Below are positions 43,340 to 54,984 of a stretch of 64,000 nucleotides of DNA, in pieces. Numbering within the stretch: the stretch's first letter is position 1; every line of letters begins with the position of its first letter. Source of the stretch: Anodontia alba. Its lineage: Eukaryota; Mollusca; Bivalvia; Lucinida; Lucinidae. The position numbers and the translations under genes are program-made. The notes beneath the pieces are model-generated. The model did not search any database. It had not been told where the DNA came from and worked only from the letters and a program-made list of their open reading frames with translations. Location of the stretch: the NCBI GenBank assembly GCA_964016985.1, contig OZ024826.1, positions 5,633,552-5,697,551 on the forward strand. The letters are read 5' to 3'.

Positions 43340-44615
43340 TTTGCTTCATAACACACGAAAATAATGAATGGTGTCCATACAAATGACTAAAAAGAGCGAT
43401 CTGCAGTAAGATTATGTGCATATGCATAACGACAGATGAGAAGATGTTATTACCGTCAGCAAGTAGACGCATGGTAGTGGCTAAGTTTCTGGTATTATAG
43501 CAAAATGCACAGTTTGAAATATTGATCCTAATATAAGAGAAAAAATGCTGTGTGTTCTTTTACTTTTCAATAGCCTGCGACAAAACACGATCTTCTTATT
43601 ACAAACATACCTAAAAACTCGTCTCAAGAGTTCATCAGTGATCCGAAATCCCCAAAGACATATGCTTATGAAGGATGCTTTCAAAATATTTGCATATACA
43701 ACAATATGTCTGGTTCTTTTCTAGAGGCCAGAACTTGAAAGCGTTTAATAATACAAATATCTTTATACAGGCATTTAAAACAAATGTAAATAAATGGTAG
43801 TAGGTCTAAAACCTAGACATGTGTATATCCTTAAAAAACCTTTTATTGCGCTGAAGTTTCATATTGATCTTCATTGTTTGCTCGGTCCTTTTCTTATACT
43901 GTAAAAAACGCAATATCTGCGACATCACATATTGGCAGATCGCGGCGCAAGCTGACCACATTCCAGTTTTTATATAGGTGGTACTATTTCACATGTAGTA
44001 CCACTTGCTTAGTAATAGTAATTTTAATAATGCTAAACTGGTTCCTAAACCCATAAAGCGCGAAAAGCGTGGAAGTGATGCGTTTCAAGGTTGTAACATT
44101 ACTTTATATACACCAAACGACACTGTCCAAATGAAAGACAACCAGGATGGAAACAGCGCCGTCAGTGGACAGTTCGTTGTGTCCTTCCAAGAGCATTTGA
44201 TGTTCAATAACTAAACAGAGAACAAGAGGTCGAGTAGAGGCCGACAATCGAATTTATGGAAAATGTTTCTCTGAAGTTTTTTACGTTCATCAGGAAAAAA
44301 TCTTAGGTCTCAATGACTAGTATAATATAAACAGCGCAAAGGCCGTGCTAAAATAGACTATATTCTAAAGTAAAAGGTATCGCGGGAAAAACGCGTCAAA
44401 GATGAGCTCTAAATAAAATGAACATTGTACTAGAGTAAGAAGAATGAAAACGTATGGCAATAGGGTGAAGGAAGGGAAGGCAGGCAATCTCTTCAAATTG
44501 GCACAGAGTTCTCCTCATTTTAGTTGGGGTAAAACTATGTGTATACAATTGATTAACCAAGCCAGGTGAATCAAGTAATATACCCAGTATCAGTCCCCAA
44601 CCGTGCCAACATAAT
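43340..44615. other. No recognised gene; holds one copy of an 83-bp repeat
   Basis: 43856-43938 (gtttcatattgatcttcatt, tgctcggtccttttcttata, gcaatatctgcgacatcaca) recurs directly at 44927-45009 with about six differences. The rest is unassigned. Confidence 0.5.
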
Positions 44616-44619
44616 GATA

Positions 44620-44736
44620 CTTGCTAATCTTAGTGCTTTTCGTGCGTTTGTTCGGTTTCTGCTTGTTTAGATTTGTCGGTTTCCTCTTCCTCTTGGGGGG
44701 TCTCCCTGGACTTTTCTCTTACCTTTTTTTGCTTGG
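44620..44736 (+). mobile_element. PLE A-type 3' tail, very short plus-sense copy
   Basis: gctaatcttagtgcttttcg, gatttgtcggtttcctcttc, ctggacttttctcttacctt. The gggctgcggtttgtgattgt block is deleted (ggggggtctccctggac). Confidence 0.6.
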
Positions 44737-44926
44737 AATTGTGTATTGTATTGTTATATGTATTGTGTTATATATGTTGTAAATAGTATATGTAAAAAAA
44801 AAAAAAATGTTGTTAAAATTCTAACTTTGTAAGAGTCTTCTGTGTAGTGGTACAGTTAGGCATCGACCAACCCGGAGCTTAATCAAATTAGAAGTCATCT
44901 TCGTCTTGGCAGCCTATGGCGTAACA

Positions 44927-45009
44927 GTTTCATATTGATCTTCATTATTTGCTCGGTCCTTTTCTTATACTGAAAAACACGCAATATCTGCGGCATCACA
45001 AATTGGTAG
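44927..45009. repeat. Second copy of the 83-bp direct repeat
   Basis: gtttcatattgatcttcatt, tgctcggtccttttcttata, gcaatatctgcggcatcaca; pairs with 43856-43938. A minus-strand 134-codon frame (44895-45299) runs through it and is not recognised. Confidence 0.85.
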
Positions 45010-45564
45010 TTTGACGAGAAGGGCATATTTACAAATTTTAATTTTGACATTAAAACTTTGAAATAAATGCCACACTGTACACTTCTATTGCATATTGAAT
45101 ACTGACGGAGTTTTTTTTTCTGTTTTTGGTTTGGTATTTTTGCTTTGCTAGAACGCATATAGTGCCAAAATAAAGTGACAGCCAAATATAAGTATATAAC
45201 AATATTGTATATGCAGGTGTTTGTTCGAGCGTATATTTGGTCCTTTTGAATAACTGAGCCAATTTGGAATAAATTGGAAACAGAATATCGCTTAGTCACT
45301 GCTAGGAGTCATCAGCATATTTGCAAATTACATTACTATTCATTACCAGACTTAATAAAACACAGCCTGACATTTTTGCTTCTTTTCAGTTAATATGTAT
45401 AGAACTTTCAAAGGGCACATTCGCCTCTGAATTTATCCGCATGTTTGTATGCTGTGAATATGTCATGTTTTCTTTCCTCCAGCCGATACTAAAGTAGCGT
45501 CATCCAAACGTAAGCATACTGCAAACGAGTATGGAAGATGTCTAGGTAGAGCCACAATCATAAA
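45010..45564. other. No recognised gene
   Basis: Contains part of the unrecognised 134-codon minus-strand frame (ILRVFQYKKRTEQIMKINMK near its end). No domain seen. Confidence 0.3.
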
Positions 45565-45567
45565 AAA

Positions 45568-45927
45568 GGTAAGAGAAAAGTCCAGGGAGTGCCACAATCA
45601 CAAACCGCAGCCCTTCCCAGACACCAAGAGGAAGAGGAAACCGACAAAACCAAACAAGCACAAGTCGAACAAACGTACGAAAAGCACTAAGATTAGCTCT
45701 CTCTTCCCCAAGCGAGGTAATCGCAATGCTAAAAATACGAAAGGCGATTGTAAAGTGCAAACTCTAGTACTTACCACAGCCTATTAACGGCACAAAGTGG
45801 ATGAGCAAACAAACTAAGACAGACAATTCACGTTCGACAAACCAAAGAAACGAGCTACCACTTCTCGACGAGGTGATCATAATGCCAGATAGGATCCAAT
45901 CAACATACCAAATAGATAGTAAAGAGG

Positions 45928-46002
<75 letters not shown>

Positions 46003-46260
46003 CAGCCACCATAATCACCGGTTTAGAACAAAACTTCCGTGGGGTGTTTGAGGATGGTGCTGGTGGTGCGTCTGTATGCGGGGTGGAGGCGGGTGGCGGG
46101 GGTGGGGAATGGGGAGGGAGTGAAATGGTGAGTAGGGCAGTGGGGAGGTAAAACGGTTTTACCGGTAATAATTCTTCACATTTGGTTCAAATATTGTAAA
46201 ACATGCAAATTAATGTTGCGGTTCGCATAGAGGCTCCCAAACTCTATCACAGTAACATCA
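45568..46260 (-). mobile_element. PLE A-type tail followed by a diverged tail with (CA)n
   Basis: 45568-45740 is a clean A tail from ggtaagagaaaagtccaggg to aatcgcaatgctaaaa. 45795-45900 (aaacaaactaagacagacaa, cttctcgacgaggtgatcat) is a more diverged version of the same text. (CA)n at 45932-45999. Below it ttagaacaaaacttccgtgg and gcatagaggctcccaa match the tail's accgg/ctcccaac blocks. Confidence 0.55.
45932..45999. repeat. (CA)n microsatellite
   Basis: 68 bp of uninterrupted AC repeat inside a diverged PLE tail; the 18314 array has the same context. Confidence 0.98.
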
Positions 46261-46419
46261 CAGACAAAACAGCAAAAAAAGAGTCAGTTTGTTTGTGATT
46301 ATGCGTGTTTTACACTGATGTTTGGTTTAAACAATATTTTATTCATTTAAGTTCACATAAATACATCGCATAATGTTATATGGTACAGGATTTGATAAAA
46401 AGCTAAAAGCTTATATAAA

Positions 46420-46925
46420 TCATCTCCTGATGTTTCACTGATGAGGTTGAGGACCTCTGTGTAGACTGACCAATGTTTGTAATTTGTAGCTGCATCAGAA
46501 TCAAGGGCGAGGCTTCGCGTTAGCAAAACTGTTTTAAGACCTACATCCCCAGTGTTTTCTACTGACCGTGTAAAGACGGCTCCTCTGTTGCAGTTTGTCG
46601 TTGCTCGTGCTTCGGTGATTTCATAGTGCAGGTTATATTTTATTTCCTTTGGGATCATTGAGCCCATCCTGGTTATTTTAAAAATCAAACACCGCTTAAG
46701 CCGGCGCTAGAGGGAGTATGCAGCCTCGCAAACTACAGTGTTACATATGAAGAGACTCAATCAAACCGAGTCTCCGATTTTCTCGATTTTTCTTGTATTT
46801 TTTGTTTCTAAATGCAGTCTTTGACTTTCATATACGGCGTTAGTTTTGCCATCGTTTGTTCCTCACTTCTTCTGTCGGCGTTTCAGGAAATGTGTGCTTT
46901 GTGATTGTGACATTTCCTGGATATC
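46420..46925 (+). mobile_element. PLE C-subtype tail (plus sense) with family I inserted
   Basis: 46480-46615: agctgcatcagaatcaaggg, cgaggcttcgcgttagc, ctactgaccgtgtaaagacg, ctgttgcagtttgtcgttgc. Family I occupies about 46621-46845. The tail resumes with gtttgttcctcacttcttct and ends gctttgtgattgtgacattt-cctgg. Confidence 0.65.
46621..46845. mobile_element. Dispersed repeat family I, copy 3
   Basis: gtgcaggttatattttattt, cctttgggatcattgagccc, cgcttaagccggcgctagag, gcagcctcgcaaactacagt, and the hairpin gagactc-aatcaaacc-gagtctc. Closest to copy 1 at 340-582. Confidence 0.65.
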
Positions 46926-47284
46926 ACTTTTTATAGTTTAATATGTTTAAAGAGGAATCCGTTCTTTCTCCACTACATGCAAATTTCTTGAATACTGAGT
47001 CACATATGACGTGCTATAAGCATTACAAAATAATTATTTGTAATATTATGGTAACTTTTGCATTTTAACATTTATTTCCAAGTTTTTGGTAGTGTGCGAA
47101 CTGGATGTGTGATGTGAATATTGTATTTTAGTAGAATATTTCGCTAATAAGGTAGAGAGCCTATTTAACCAAATCCATATTTGTGAGTTTGGGCTGAACT
47201 GGAATCAAGTGTGAGGTTGCGATCGTGTATATCAGATAGACTGTATTTTGTGATTGCGGCCTTTCAGGTGTACCTTCATTTATT
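46926..47284. other. No recognised gene
   Basis: AT-rich; nothing assignable. Confidence 0.35.
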
Positions 47285-47285
47285 T

Positions 47286-47700
47286 TATTTAGATCCATGT
47301 AAAATATAAATGGACACCAATGAAATGCCACAATCATGACGCACTGCCCTCCCGAGGCACCAAACGAATTAGAAATGAGCAACAAATAAGAACACAACAT
47401 ACACCACATAAGAAAACCACAGGCATACACACAAAGAAGAGCTGCAACAGATGAACTGACTCAAAATATGTTTTACTCGCGCTAAACCTCACCCTTAAAT
47501 CTGATGCAGCTTGAATTTGCAAATATATGTTCAGTCCGCATAAGGGTTCTCTGCCTCATCTATAAAACATCACATGGAACACATATAATCAGAAACACTG
47601 TAGTGAAACAAAGCCATTGGTTCAATGGCGAACTGAAGCTAAAACACAAGAAAACAACAAACATGATGAAGATGAGATATGTCATGTATTTATTGTTACA
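47286..47700 (-). mobile_element. PLE C-subtype tail
   Basis: ccaatgaaatgccacaatca, gcactgccctcccgaggcac, aagaagagctgcaacagat, ctcgcgctaaacctcaccct, gaacacatataatcagaaac, actgaagctaaaacacaaga follow the same order as 41690-41770 and 21090-21310. Confidence 0.6.
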
Positions 47701-47914
47701 GATCTCTTCTAAACATAAGTAAAACAGCAACTTAAGAAAGCTAGTCCAGTTTCAGTTCCCTGCGCTGATACAATAAAGCTATGTAATTATTGTATCCTAA
47801 ACGGAAGCTTCTGCGACATAATGAAAAATACCTTTCTGTACTTTAAGGTTATGATGTTAACTGAGCAATAAATTCGATACCCTTATTGATATATGAAATT
47901 AAAAAAAAGATGTT

Positions 47915-48215
47915 CACTCTACTGACCGTTCTAAGGCGGTGGTCTCGGTCTTAGTCTTACTCTTTGTTGCTTTATGGTTTATTCTACGAGGCGATATGTT
48001 TTATATCTTACCTTGTGTCATTTTGTTCTTGTGGTTTTCAGTCCTTTTAGCATTGAGATTACCTCGCTTGGGGAAGAAAGAGCTAATCTTAGTGCTTTTC
48101 GTATGTTTGTTCGATTTGTGCTTGTTTGGATTTGTCGGTTTCCTCTTCTTCTTGGTGTCTGGGAAGGGCTGCGGTTTGTGGTTGTGGCACTCCCTTGACT
48201 TTTCTCTTTCACATG
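47915..48215 (+). mobile_element. PLE A-type 3' tail, plus sense
   Basis: ctactgaccgttctaaggcg at the 5' side to tggcactcccttgacttttc-tctt at the 3' side. The usual accttttt terminus is replaced by tcacatgag. The 101-codon hydrophobic frame is the sense shadow found in all A tails. Confidence 0.65.
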
Positions 48216-49170
48216 AGTGGTCATTTCATACGAGCCTTCTGTGAGTTTCACAAATGGCATATGACATGACCACGAATATAACATTCTGTTTATCATATAA
48301 CCTTTTTAAATTGGATTTTATCGCCTTTAAAGTTGACATGTTGTTCGACAGAAAATGCATAGTTGACATGCACGGCGTCATGACGTTACTTGTTGTTACT
48401 TAAGTGTTATGTAACGTGAGGTCATACGATATTTATGGCATTACGTTACGTCACTGAATAGCAACGTCATCATGTGATAAAAAGTTTAATAATTGAAAAA
48501 AAAAAAAAAAAAAAAAAAAAAATATCAAGGATGTCGCCATAACAAACAGCACGCAAACAGACAAAGTGAGCAACAAAATGAGATGTCCATAGTGCTACTA
48601 CGGAAATACGTCAAAGCCCAATTTACTGACGCCAATCCTCACTCTTAATCCTAGTAGAGATCTACTTTTGCTAAAATTAATGCAATTTTCAAGCCAAATG
48701 TATGAATGCATAGAGATGAAGCACAAAAAATAGATAGATGGGATATTGCTGCAAATCTTATTTACCTTTAAGTCAGGCTTTATGACATCATAAAGCCCAA
48801 TTACAAATCATAGTTTAGGCGCTAATAAAAGCAGGTTTGATCTTTTCAAAGCTTAATAACGTCCTGATTTTTATCACGTGTGTACAGTCATGCACGATGT
48901 GTCAAGATCTCAGAAAAATTCCTCACCAAAATTACTTTCCCCACTTTAACCCTACCTAGAGAGCCTGTGCAGTGCACATGAACAAACTCAAAACACCGGG
49001 TCTTCTGTTTTAATATAGAGTTTGTGTCATCATTGTTCGCAACATATCTTATCTTATATGTCCATAAAAAGCCATGGTTTATCAACATGCTGAATATTTG
49101 ATCTTATTCTTGTTAATGTTGCCGTTTCTAAAAACAGATGACTGTTTAGCCCCTTGTGATTAACCAAGTG
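48216..49170. other. No recognised gene
   Basis: Includes an A-run at 48497-48523. Remaining bases unassigned. Confidence 0.35.
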
Positions 49171-49189
49171 TGGAAACAATACATCAAGA

Positions 49190-49469
49190 AAACATACCTA
49201 TATAATTTTGACCCCCCTTAAACCCCACTTTTATATAGTAAAACTGGGGTTTACAGGTGTATACATTATTTTTCTTATTTTTGCTCGTAAACCCAGATTG
49301 TGGGTACTCGTTAGAACCGCCTCGCCGAGGCGGTTCTAACAAGTACCTCAATCTATGTTTTGAGCAAACATATGAAAAATAATACAATTTCTTTTTTATC
49401 TGATTTTTTTTTTTACTTTTTGAAGGTGAAATTTTCTATATATTTGAATAGGCGTGTTTTCGTAATGAA
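49190..49469 (+). mobile_element. B-type hairpin MITE, copy 5
   Basis: Left end catcaagaaaacatacctat, small hairpin, large hairpin 49281-49361 (apex cgcctcgccgaggcg, a few arm changes), right end gaataggcgtgttttcgtaa-tg. Confidence 0.85.
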
Positions 49470-49955
49470 TGCGTTCTACAGCGTGCACAAAAGAGCAACG
49501 CGCGCATTCAGAAATATAAACGCTTTCATAAAGCATATATTAGATATGGAAATACACAAGAAAGCGGCTAAACACGGGACAAAACCCCCTTCCAAAGGCA
49601 CAGGATAAATGTCTTGTTAGATAGAATGAGAAGACAAAAGGGCACTTCGGCGAAAAAAAAAGAAATAGAACAAAGAAAGAAGAATGAAAAAGGAAAGAGA
49701 AATACCGCCATGGAACAGCAAACAATAAGCTTTTTAAGCGTAACCCTGGTTTCTGGTTAGAAAGGATTTGTCGAAGTTTATGAACCGATAGCTGTGTTTT
49801 GAAGTTTAACAATATAACTAATTATGGTTGTTAAAGTCAATTAACGCGAATTAGTCAAAGTCAGCTATCTCATTAATTATAGTACCGATTCATTTGAAGA
49901 CTAGAGCTATGAGAAAAAAGGAATGTCTGAAGATATTTGAAAACAGCGGAGGCCT
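49470..49955. other. No recognised gene
   Basis: Contains an A/G-rich stretch at 49653-49700; nothing assignable. Confidence 0.35.
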
Positions 49956-49959
49956 TTGT

Positions 49960-50225
49960 CCTGTCTTGTGTATGAACCGGTTTAATAGGATCATTGCCGT
50001 TTTGGTCAGGTGTATTATACGAGCCGCGCCCTGCGAAAATGTGCATATGTGGACAGCGAAGGCCCAGATCAGGGTTTTCAGTATCTGCAAATATCATTGG
50101 ATACTACAGAATATTACAGCGGAGAGCAAACGTGCAAGATGATATAAATACGCATATTTTGCACATGCTCGAAGGCACGTTTTCCGCTTGACGCGGTCTC
50201 TACCATCATGTGATTCTCAAATGAG
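49960..50225. mobile_element. E-type MITE remnants
   Basis: gagccgcgccctgcgaaaat, gacagcgaaggcccagatca at 50020-50075, and gaaggcacgttttccgcttg at 50170-50190 resemble E ends and one arm. The opposing arms are lost. Confidence 0.4.
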
Positions 50226-50734
50226 ACAGCGCAGAACATTCGGATACGCTGGCTGGTCTGGTTTCCACTAACCAAATGATAAATCTTCATTGTTCTTATG
50301 CTGAAGCTCGAATAGCTTCTGCTTCTCTGATGCTAACATTATTCAAGTTTATAGGCGTTTAAACCGATAAGTCTACGACATTAGTGACAAACCAAAGTAC
50401 TTTCCTGTCTTTTTGTTGCGTTCGTCGTATTTGCAAACTTCATTTACAAAGACAAACCGATCAGTTGCTTACGGCGCAGCTTCGTGACAATCTGTTATAT
50501 TGTCTTATTTTCATCAAGACGAGGAAGTTCGATAAGGGAAATCAGCATGCAAGACACTGATTGTAAACCCTGTATTGCCTTTGGTTGTAATTTCGGTGAA
50601 TGATAATATAAACACAGTGACAAGTGAATATCGTATTTGCATTAAATATTCGGACCTTGACTCCTTACATACTGTATGGTAAAACCCAGAAAAGGCTACA
50701 AGCACAGGGTATTGCCTGTTCAAGGCATAAACTA
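50226..50734. other. No recognised gene
   Basis: Nothing assignable. Confidence 0.35.
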
Positions 50735-50940
50735 GGGGTTAAATGAAATAAAACGACATCACAAGAAACGGCACATCATCCAAATCAGAATAAATACATA
50801 AGAAGAAACTGCAACAGTTTACCGCTTTAGAAGAGTCAACAGAACATTGGAGTATAATAAACCTGGTTTCACTGGCATAACCCCGCAAACTCATCTAAAG
50901 CAGCATGTTTCATCAAACATGAAGATAACAAACAGCACGC
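50735..50940 (-). mobile_element. PLE tail, diverged C subtype
   Basis: gaagaaactgcaacagttta, ccgctttagaagagtcaaca, aacctggtttcactggcata, ccccgcaaactcatctaaag match the tail order at 21200-21320. Confidence 0.5.
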
Positions 50941-51139
50941 AAATAACACAACAAGCAAAGTAGGCAATTAAATGAGGTATCCATAATGCTGGTATGGGAA
51001 CAAAGAGAACGACATGAACCAAAGCAAAAGACAAAGTGGACTGTCAAATTTACAAATCGCAAATCGCATCAGAACTATTTGCCTTGGGACTATTTGGGGA
51101 TTTACTGCATTTTTCCATAAACATTTAGACCGAAATACA

Positions 51140-51212
51140 GGGAAGTGTAGACCAAGATCGGATGTCACAGAACGTAGCGTCTGATTCGGGGCTAAACTGT
51201 TTGCAATATAGC
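51140..51212. mobile_element. D-type hairpin
   Basis: gaagtgtagaccaagatcgg, atgtcacagaacgtagcgtc, tgattcggggctaaactgtt. Arms have several mismatches. Confidence 0.6.
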
Positions 51213-51830
51213 CATCACTATTTTAGATATATCAATAGTAAGTGAAACGGACGTCAAATTATAAAGCAAGTATGGTAAAGAGTGTCCAAATACTTAGGGT
51301 AAATACGTCAAAGACCAATTTACTAACTGGCATATACATATACCCGATAATACAAAATATTTGCATTTCGGCCCGGATTGCAATGTTAGCATTCACTAAA
51401 AGCTGCAGATGGGACAGATCATAGAGGTATTAACCGCGGCGTTTTCAGTCGTATTGTGGAAAAAATTAAGATACTAGAAACAAGTTTTCGAGTAAATGCA
51501 TGAACTAACTTTATAGTCCATGTCTCGTTTGTCTGGTAACTATGCAGCACATGGAGCGACCTTTTTTTAATCAGATCCTAACAGACCTATTCTGGTTGCT
51601 GCAATTACCAAGTTTGTACATAATATCAAGCCATATCAAAGTGCCTTGCGATACTGGTAAGACATTATGTTACATCTATGATGCTGACATATTCTTTGTT
51701 AATTTCGTTCACCATGAAAATTGTTAAAATGTCTCTCAGCTGCTATGTTTCCCTGATCACTAAGCAGATCCCATTTGATGTGATTTTGCCACATAAATCT
51801 GGAAAGGATCCTGAAGCGATAGTGTTTCCG
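51213..51830. other. No recognised gene
   Basis: Short frames only; nothing assignable. Confidence 0.35.
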
Positions 51831-51962
51831 ATTTCACATCACGAAAACATACCTATATAATTTTGACTCCCTTAAACCCCACTTTTAGATAGTAAAATTG
51901 GGTTTACAGGGGTATATATTATTTTTCGTATTTCTGATAAAAACATAGATTGAGGGTACTCG

Positions 51963-53849
51963 CTCTCCGGTCACGTCATAACAGGTGACCTCAATATAGT
52001 CAGGATTAGCAAACTCAGGGACATTCTTTCCAAAGGCCCTAAATATAGAGAACCCAGCTCTTTACTTGGAAACAGAATTCCAAATTAATATTGGATTCTG
52101 TTGAAGAGTATGCACGACGCTGGGCCAAGAAAGAGGACATGGAGGTTGACACCCTGTCTGAATGGGTTAAATCGGTAATGTCCTTGGTAAACAGACGTGT
52201 CTCAGTACTCAGCAGAACCATGTCTCGCCGACATGAATCGGTGTTTGATGATCAAGATGTTGCTGCTGAGTTAGCTGAAATCCATGAGAAGTTTGTCGTT
52301 GTTCCAGACGACAAAGCATCTAACAACATTGTGTTTGTTTGCAAAACACACTATATAAACTGCTTAATGGAAGAGCTTGGTATGAGTACCATGACCGGAA
52401 ACCCCACATATAATCTTACTGCTATGTCCAAGGAAGAAATTCTACAAAACCACCATTCGGTGATGCTGACATTTGGAATTTCCATCCCAGAGGAAGATAT
52501 TAACCGACTCAAACTGTACTGGATTCCTAAACTTCACAAGAATCCGTACAAGCAGAGATATATTGCGGGTTCAGCTAGGTGCTCAACCAAGTCTCTTTCT
52601 CAGATTCTAACACGAATACTAACCGCAGTTAAAGAAGGCCTTCAGAAGTATTGTGACACTGCATATGCCAGAAGTGGTGTTAATCAGATGTGGATCCTAA
52701 AAAACTCCAAAGAGCTCTTAGAAAACCTAAAGGCACAATCTCTTCATTCCGTCAACAGTATAAAATCTTTCGATTTCTCTACTCTTTACACTACTATTCC
52801 TCATGATAAATTGAAATCTAAATTAAAGGCAATTATCAACCAGTGTTTCTTCCACAAGAATGGTAACCATCGACATTGGCTACAAAGACACATACTTCGT
52901 TCGGGATCACTCTGATGAGTACTCAGATGCAGATGTCATAAAGATGCTGGAATATCTAATCGACAATAGTTTTGTGGAGTTCGACGGTCGGATATTTCAG
53001 CAAACAATCGGCATACCGATGGGTACTAACTGTGCACCGTTACTTGCCGACTTGTTTTTATACTCGTATGAGGCGGAGTTTGTACAAAGTCTCCTCCAAG
53101 CAGGCAAGAACCATCTCGCACAACAATTCAATTTCACCTACAGATATATAGATGATCTATTGTCTCTGAAAAACACAAAATTTGCAGAGTATTTAGAATT
53201 CATCTATCCACGTAAACTTGAATTAAAGGAAACAACGGAGGCTGCAGCCTCCTCCTCATACTTGGATTGTTATCTCTACATTGACAATGGAAAGCTTACT
53301 ACTAGGCTATACGACAAATGGGATGACTTCAATTTTCCCATTGTTAACTTTCCATTCCTGAGCAGTAATATCCCTTCTGCACCAGCATACGGCGTTTACG
53401 TTTCACAGTTAATCCGTTATGCCAGAACTTGTTCAAATTATCAGGACTTCATGGAGCGTGGGAAAGTGCTCACTACAAAGTTGTTGAGCCAGGGGTATCA
53501 CAAAACCAAACTGGTAGCAACACTTAAGAAGTTCTATGGAAGACATCATGATCTAGTCAATCCCTACAATGTGACAGTTTCCAGAATTGTTTCTGATGTT
53601 TTTGCCAGTGACGCGCCATAAGTAGACTTCCCAAAATCCCGGACATACGCTTCTACCGATATTTCCTTCGTTCAGGCCTATGGGCATGGTGGGCGAAGCT
53701 TGCTTACCAAGTAATGCTTACTATCCGCGGACGCCTGATTACACCCATTGTTCTGGGGTCCATGTCTGTTGGTCTGAACATTCTGATTCGTCATTCGTTT
53801 ATGGATTTATGAGTTTGGATTACGGCTTTGGTACCATGACCTCAATTAC
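51963..53849 (+). mobile_element. Penelope-like retroelement, 5'-truncated, best preserved copy
   Basis: Starts mid-ORF ([11 protein letters not shown], an internal PLE block) directly at the B arm and ends about 230 bp after the RT stop codon. No terminal pLTR and no GIY-YIG endonuclease motif were found. The 3' end differs from the A and C tails elsewhere, so it belongs to another PLE subfamily. Confidence 0.8.
51975..53621 (+). pseudogene. PLE reverse transcriptase, two frameshifts
   Basis: Three frame segments. 51975-52088 has [20 protein letters not shown], ending in a stop. 52091-52915 has VVPDDKASNNIVFVCK, RLKLYWIPKLHKNPYKQRYI and SFDFSTLYTTIPHDKLK (RT motif A with catalytic D). A shift near 52865 leads to 52860-53621: GIPMGTNCAPLLADLFLYSY (motif B), YRYIDDLLSL (motif C, catalytic DD at about 53151-53156), YLDCYLYIDNGKLTTRLYDK, and a C-terminus TTKLLSQGYHKTKL ending SDVFASDAP. 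RT would copy element RNA at a nicked target. The DFSTLYTTIPH and PKLHK blocks are typical of PLEs, not of LTR or LINE RTs. Its C-terminus lacks the SEPEFYGDLVYKF and MRQTAC blocks of the other PLE copies. Confidence 0.88.
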
Positions 53850-54204
53850 TTCTAACGGATACCTATAATCTTGTTTTGAGCAGATCTATGAAGAATATCA
53901 TTTTCTTTTATCTGAAACTTTTCATTTTTGGGTATAAAAATTTTCAGTATATTTGAAAAGGCATGTTTTTGTAATGAGGTCACAAACTTGAAAGACGAGC
54001 CTTTATATTTGTATTGTTCCACCTAGTCAAACAGAACCTTTAATGTTTGTAATACTTCGTCAGGACCCTCGTACTGCCTGAAATAAACAGTTTTGTTTAC
54101 CTTAACACAATGTAGACTAAATGAACTCCTCCACACTATATATTGGAACATTCTAATATCAATTTTAGGTATGTCAGGCTATGTGACTTAGATATTCCTA
54201 CAGA

Positions 54205-54340
54205 AAAATGGTTGAACTCTTTGCAAACAGTGGAGACCCTGATCAGAGGCCGCATTTTGTGGCGTCTGATCTGGGTCTGCACTGTTTGTCAATTACCCTT
54301 TTAGGGGTCTCCAGACTACAACGGGTTAATTAATATACAC
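54205..54340. mobile_element. D-type hairpin element
   Basis: tttgcaaacagtggagaccc, tgatcagaggccgcattttg, tggcgtctgatctgggtctg, cactgtttg. Right flank reads acaacgggttaattaa, with TTAA, at 54324-54339. Confidence 0.7.
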
Positions 54341-54460
54341 CATCTAACCCGTACATTGTTACTTTTATAAAGGACCACTGTATCAAAACAACTTGACGCC
54401 AAATATAATCGTAGTCTGATTCCTTATAAATATAATACGCCCTATTACACATGTAAATGA

Positions 54461-54690
54461 GCCAAAGTGTTAGAAAGCGTAACTTCTGACATTTGCGCCC
54501 AACAAAGATTCAAATCAGCCTGCACTTTCGCGCAGTCTGATAAGAGTCTTCGTTTGCCGCACGAAGACACATTCCATCCTTAGCTATCTGAAATGCTCCA
54601 GTAAAGATTCAGATCAGACTGTTCGAATGCGCATACTGATTTGAACCTTCGCTGCGCGTATATATCGGAATGTTTTCCGGCGTTGCGGCT
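54461..54690. mobile_element. E-type two-hairpin MITE
   Basis: Left end atgagccaaagtgttagaaa, right end tccggcgttgcggctcaaat. Left hairpin: aacaaagattcaaatcagcc ... gtctgataagagtcttcgtt. Right hairpin: gtaaagattcagatcagact ... actgatttgaaccttcgctg. Confidence 0.75.
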
Positions 54691-54984
54691 CAAATATTGA
54701 CACCAACGATTAAAGAGAAATAATCTCGTTCTAGAAATCCCACAAAAGTATGGTCAAATATAAATACCTAACTCGTTATACATTATTGTTACAAGATGCG
54801 TCTATAGAATAAAGTACAATTAGAAGCAGTGAACGACTGTGGCAAAGATGCAGTCAACACTTGTCGGATGTCTCGGGTTCAATAATCATTTGATCAGCTA
54901 TGCTGTTGGAGTGCGGATTTGATGTTTACCCTCGCTTAGCGCGTAGAAAAAAGCTTCTTTAAAAGCTGATTGAACATCAGACTA

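Larger units (their letters stand above)
51836..53985 (+). mobile_element. B-type MITE, copy 6, split at its hairpin apex by a PLE
   Basis: Left half 51836-51962: catcacgaaaacatacctat, small hairpin, aaaacatagattgagggtac-tcg. Right half 53850-53985: ttctaacggatacctataat, cttgttttgagcagatctat, tgaaaaggcatgtttttgta. The missing part compared with intact copies is the apex ttagaaccgcctcgccgagg-cgg. Confidence 0.8.

Noticed and set aside
46429..46460. ctgatgaggttgaggacctc, resembling a hammerhead ribozyme core (CUGAUGA with stem II)
   Set aside because: The stem is not followed by the required GAAA and no matching stems I/III are evident. PLEs can carry hammerheads, so I looked, but this one lacks the catalytic core.
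52091..53621. Host gene or telomerase-like reverse transcriptase
   Set aside because: Motifs (PKLHK, DFSTLYTTIPH, MGTNCAP, YIDD) are those of Penelope-like elements, it is 5'-truncated, frameshifted, and sits inside a MITE.
53622..53849. GIY-YIG endonuclease downstream of the PLE RT
   Set aside because: I translated the region in all frames by eye and found no GIY or YIG pair nor the expected catalytic spacing; stops interrupt every frame except a short uninformative one.
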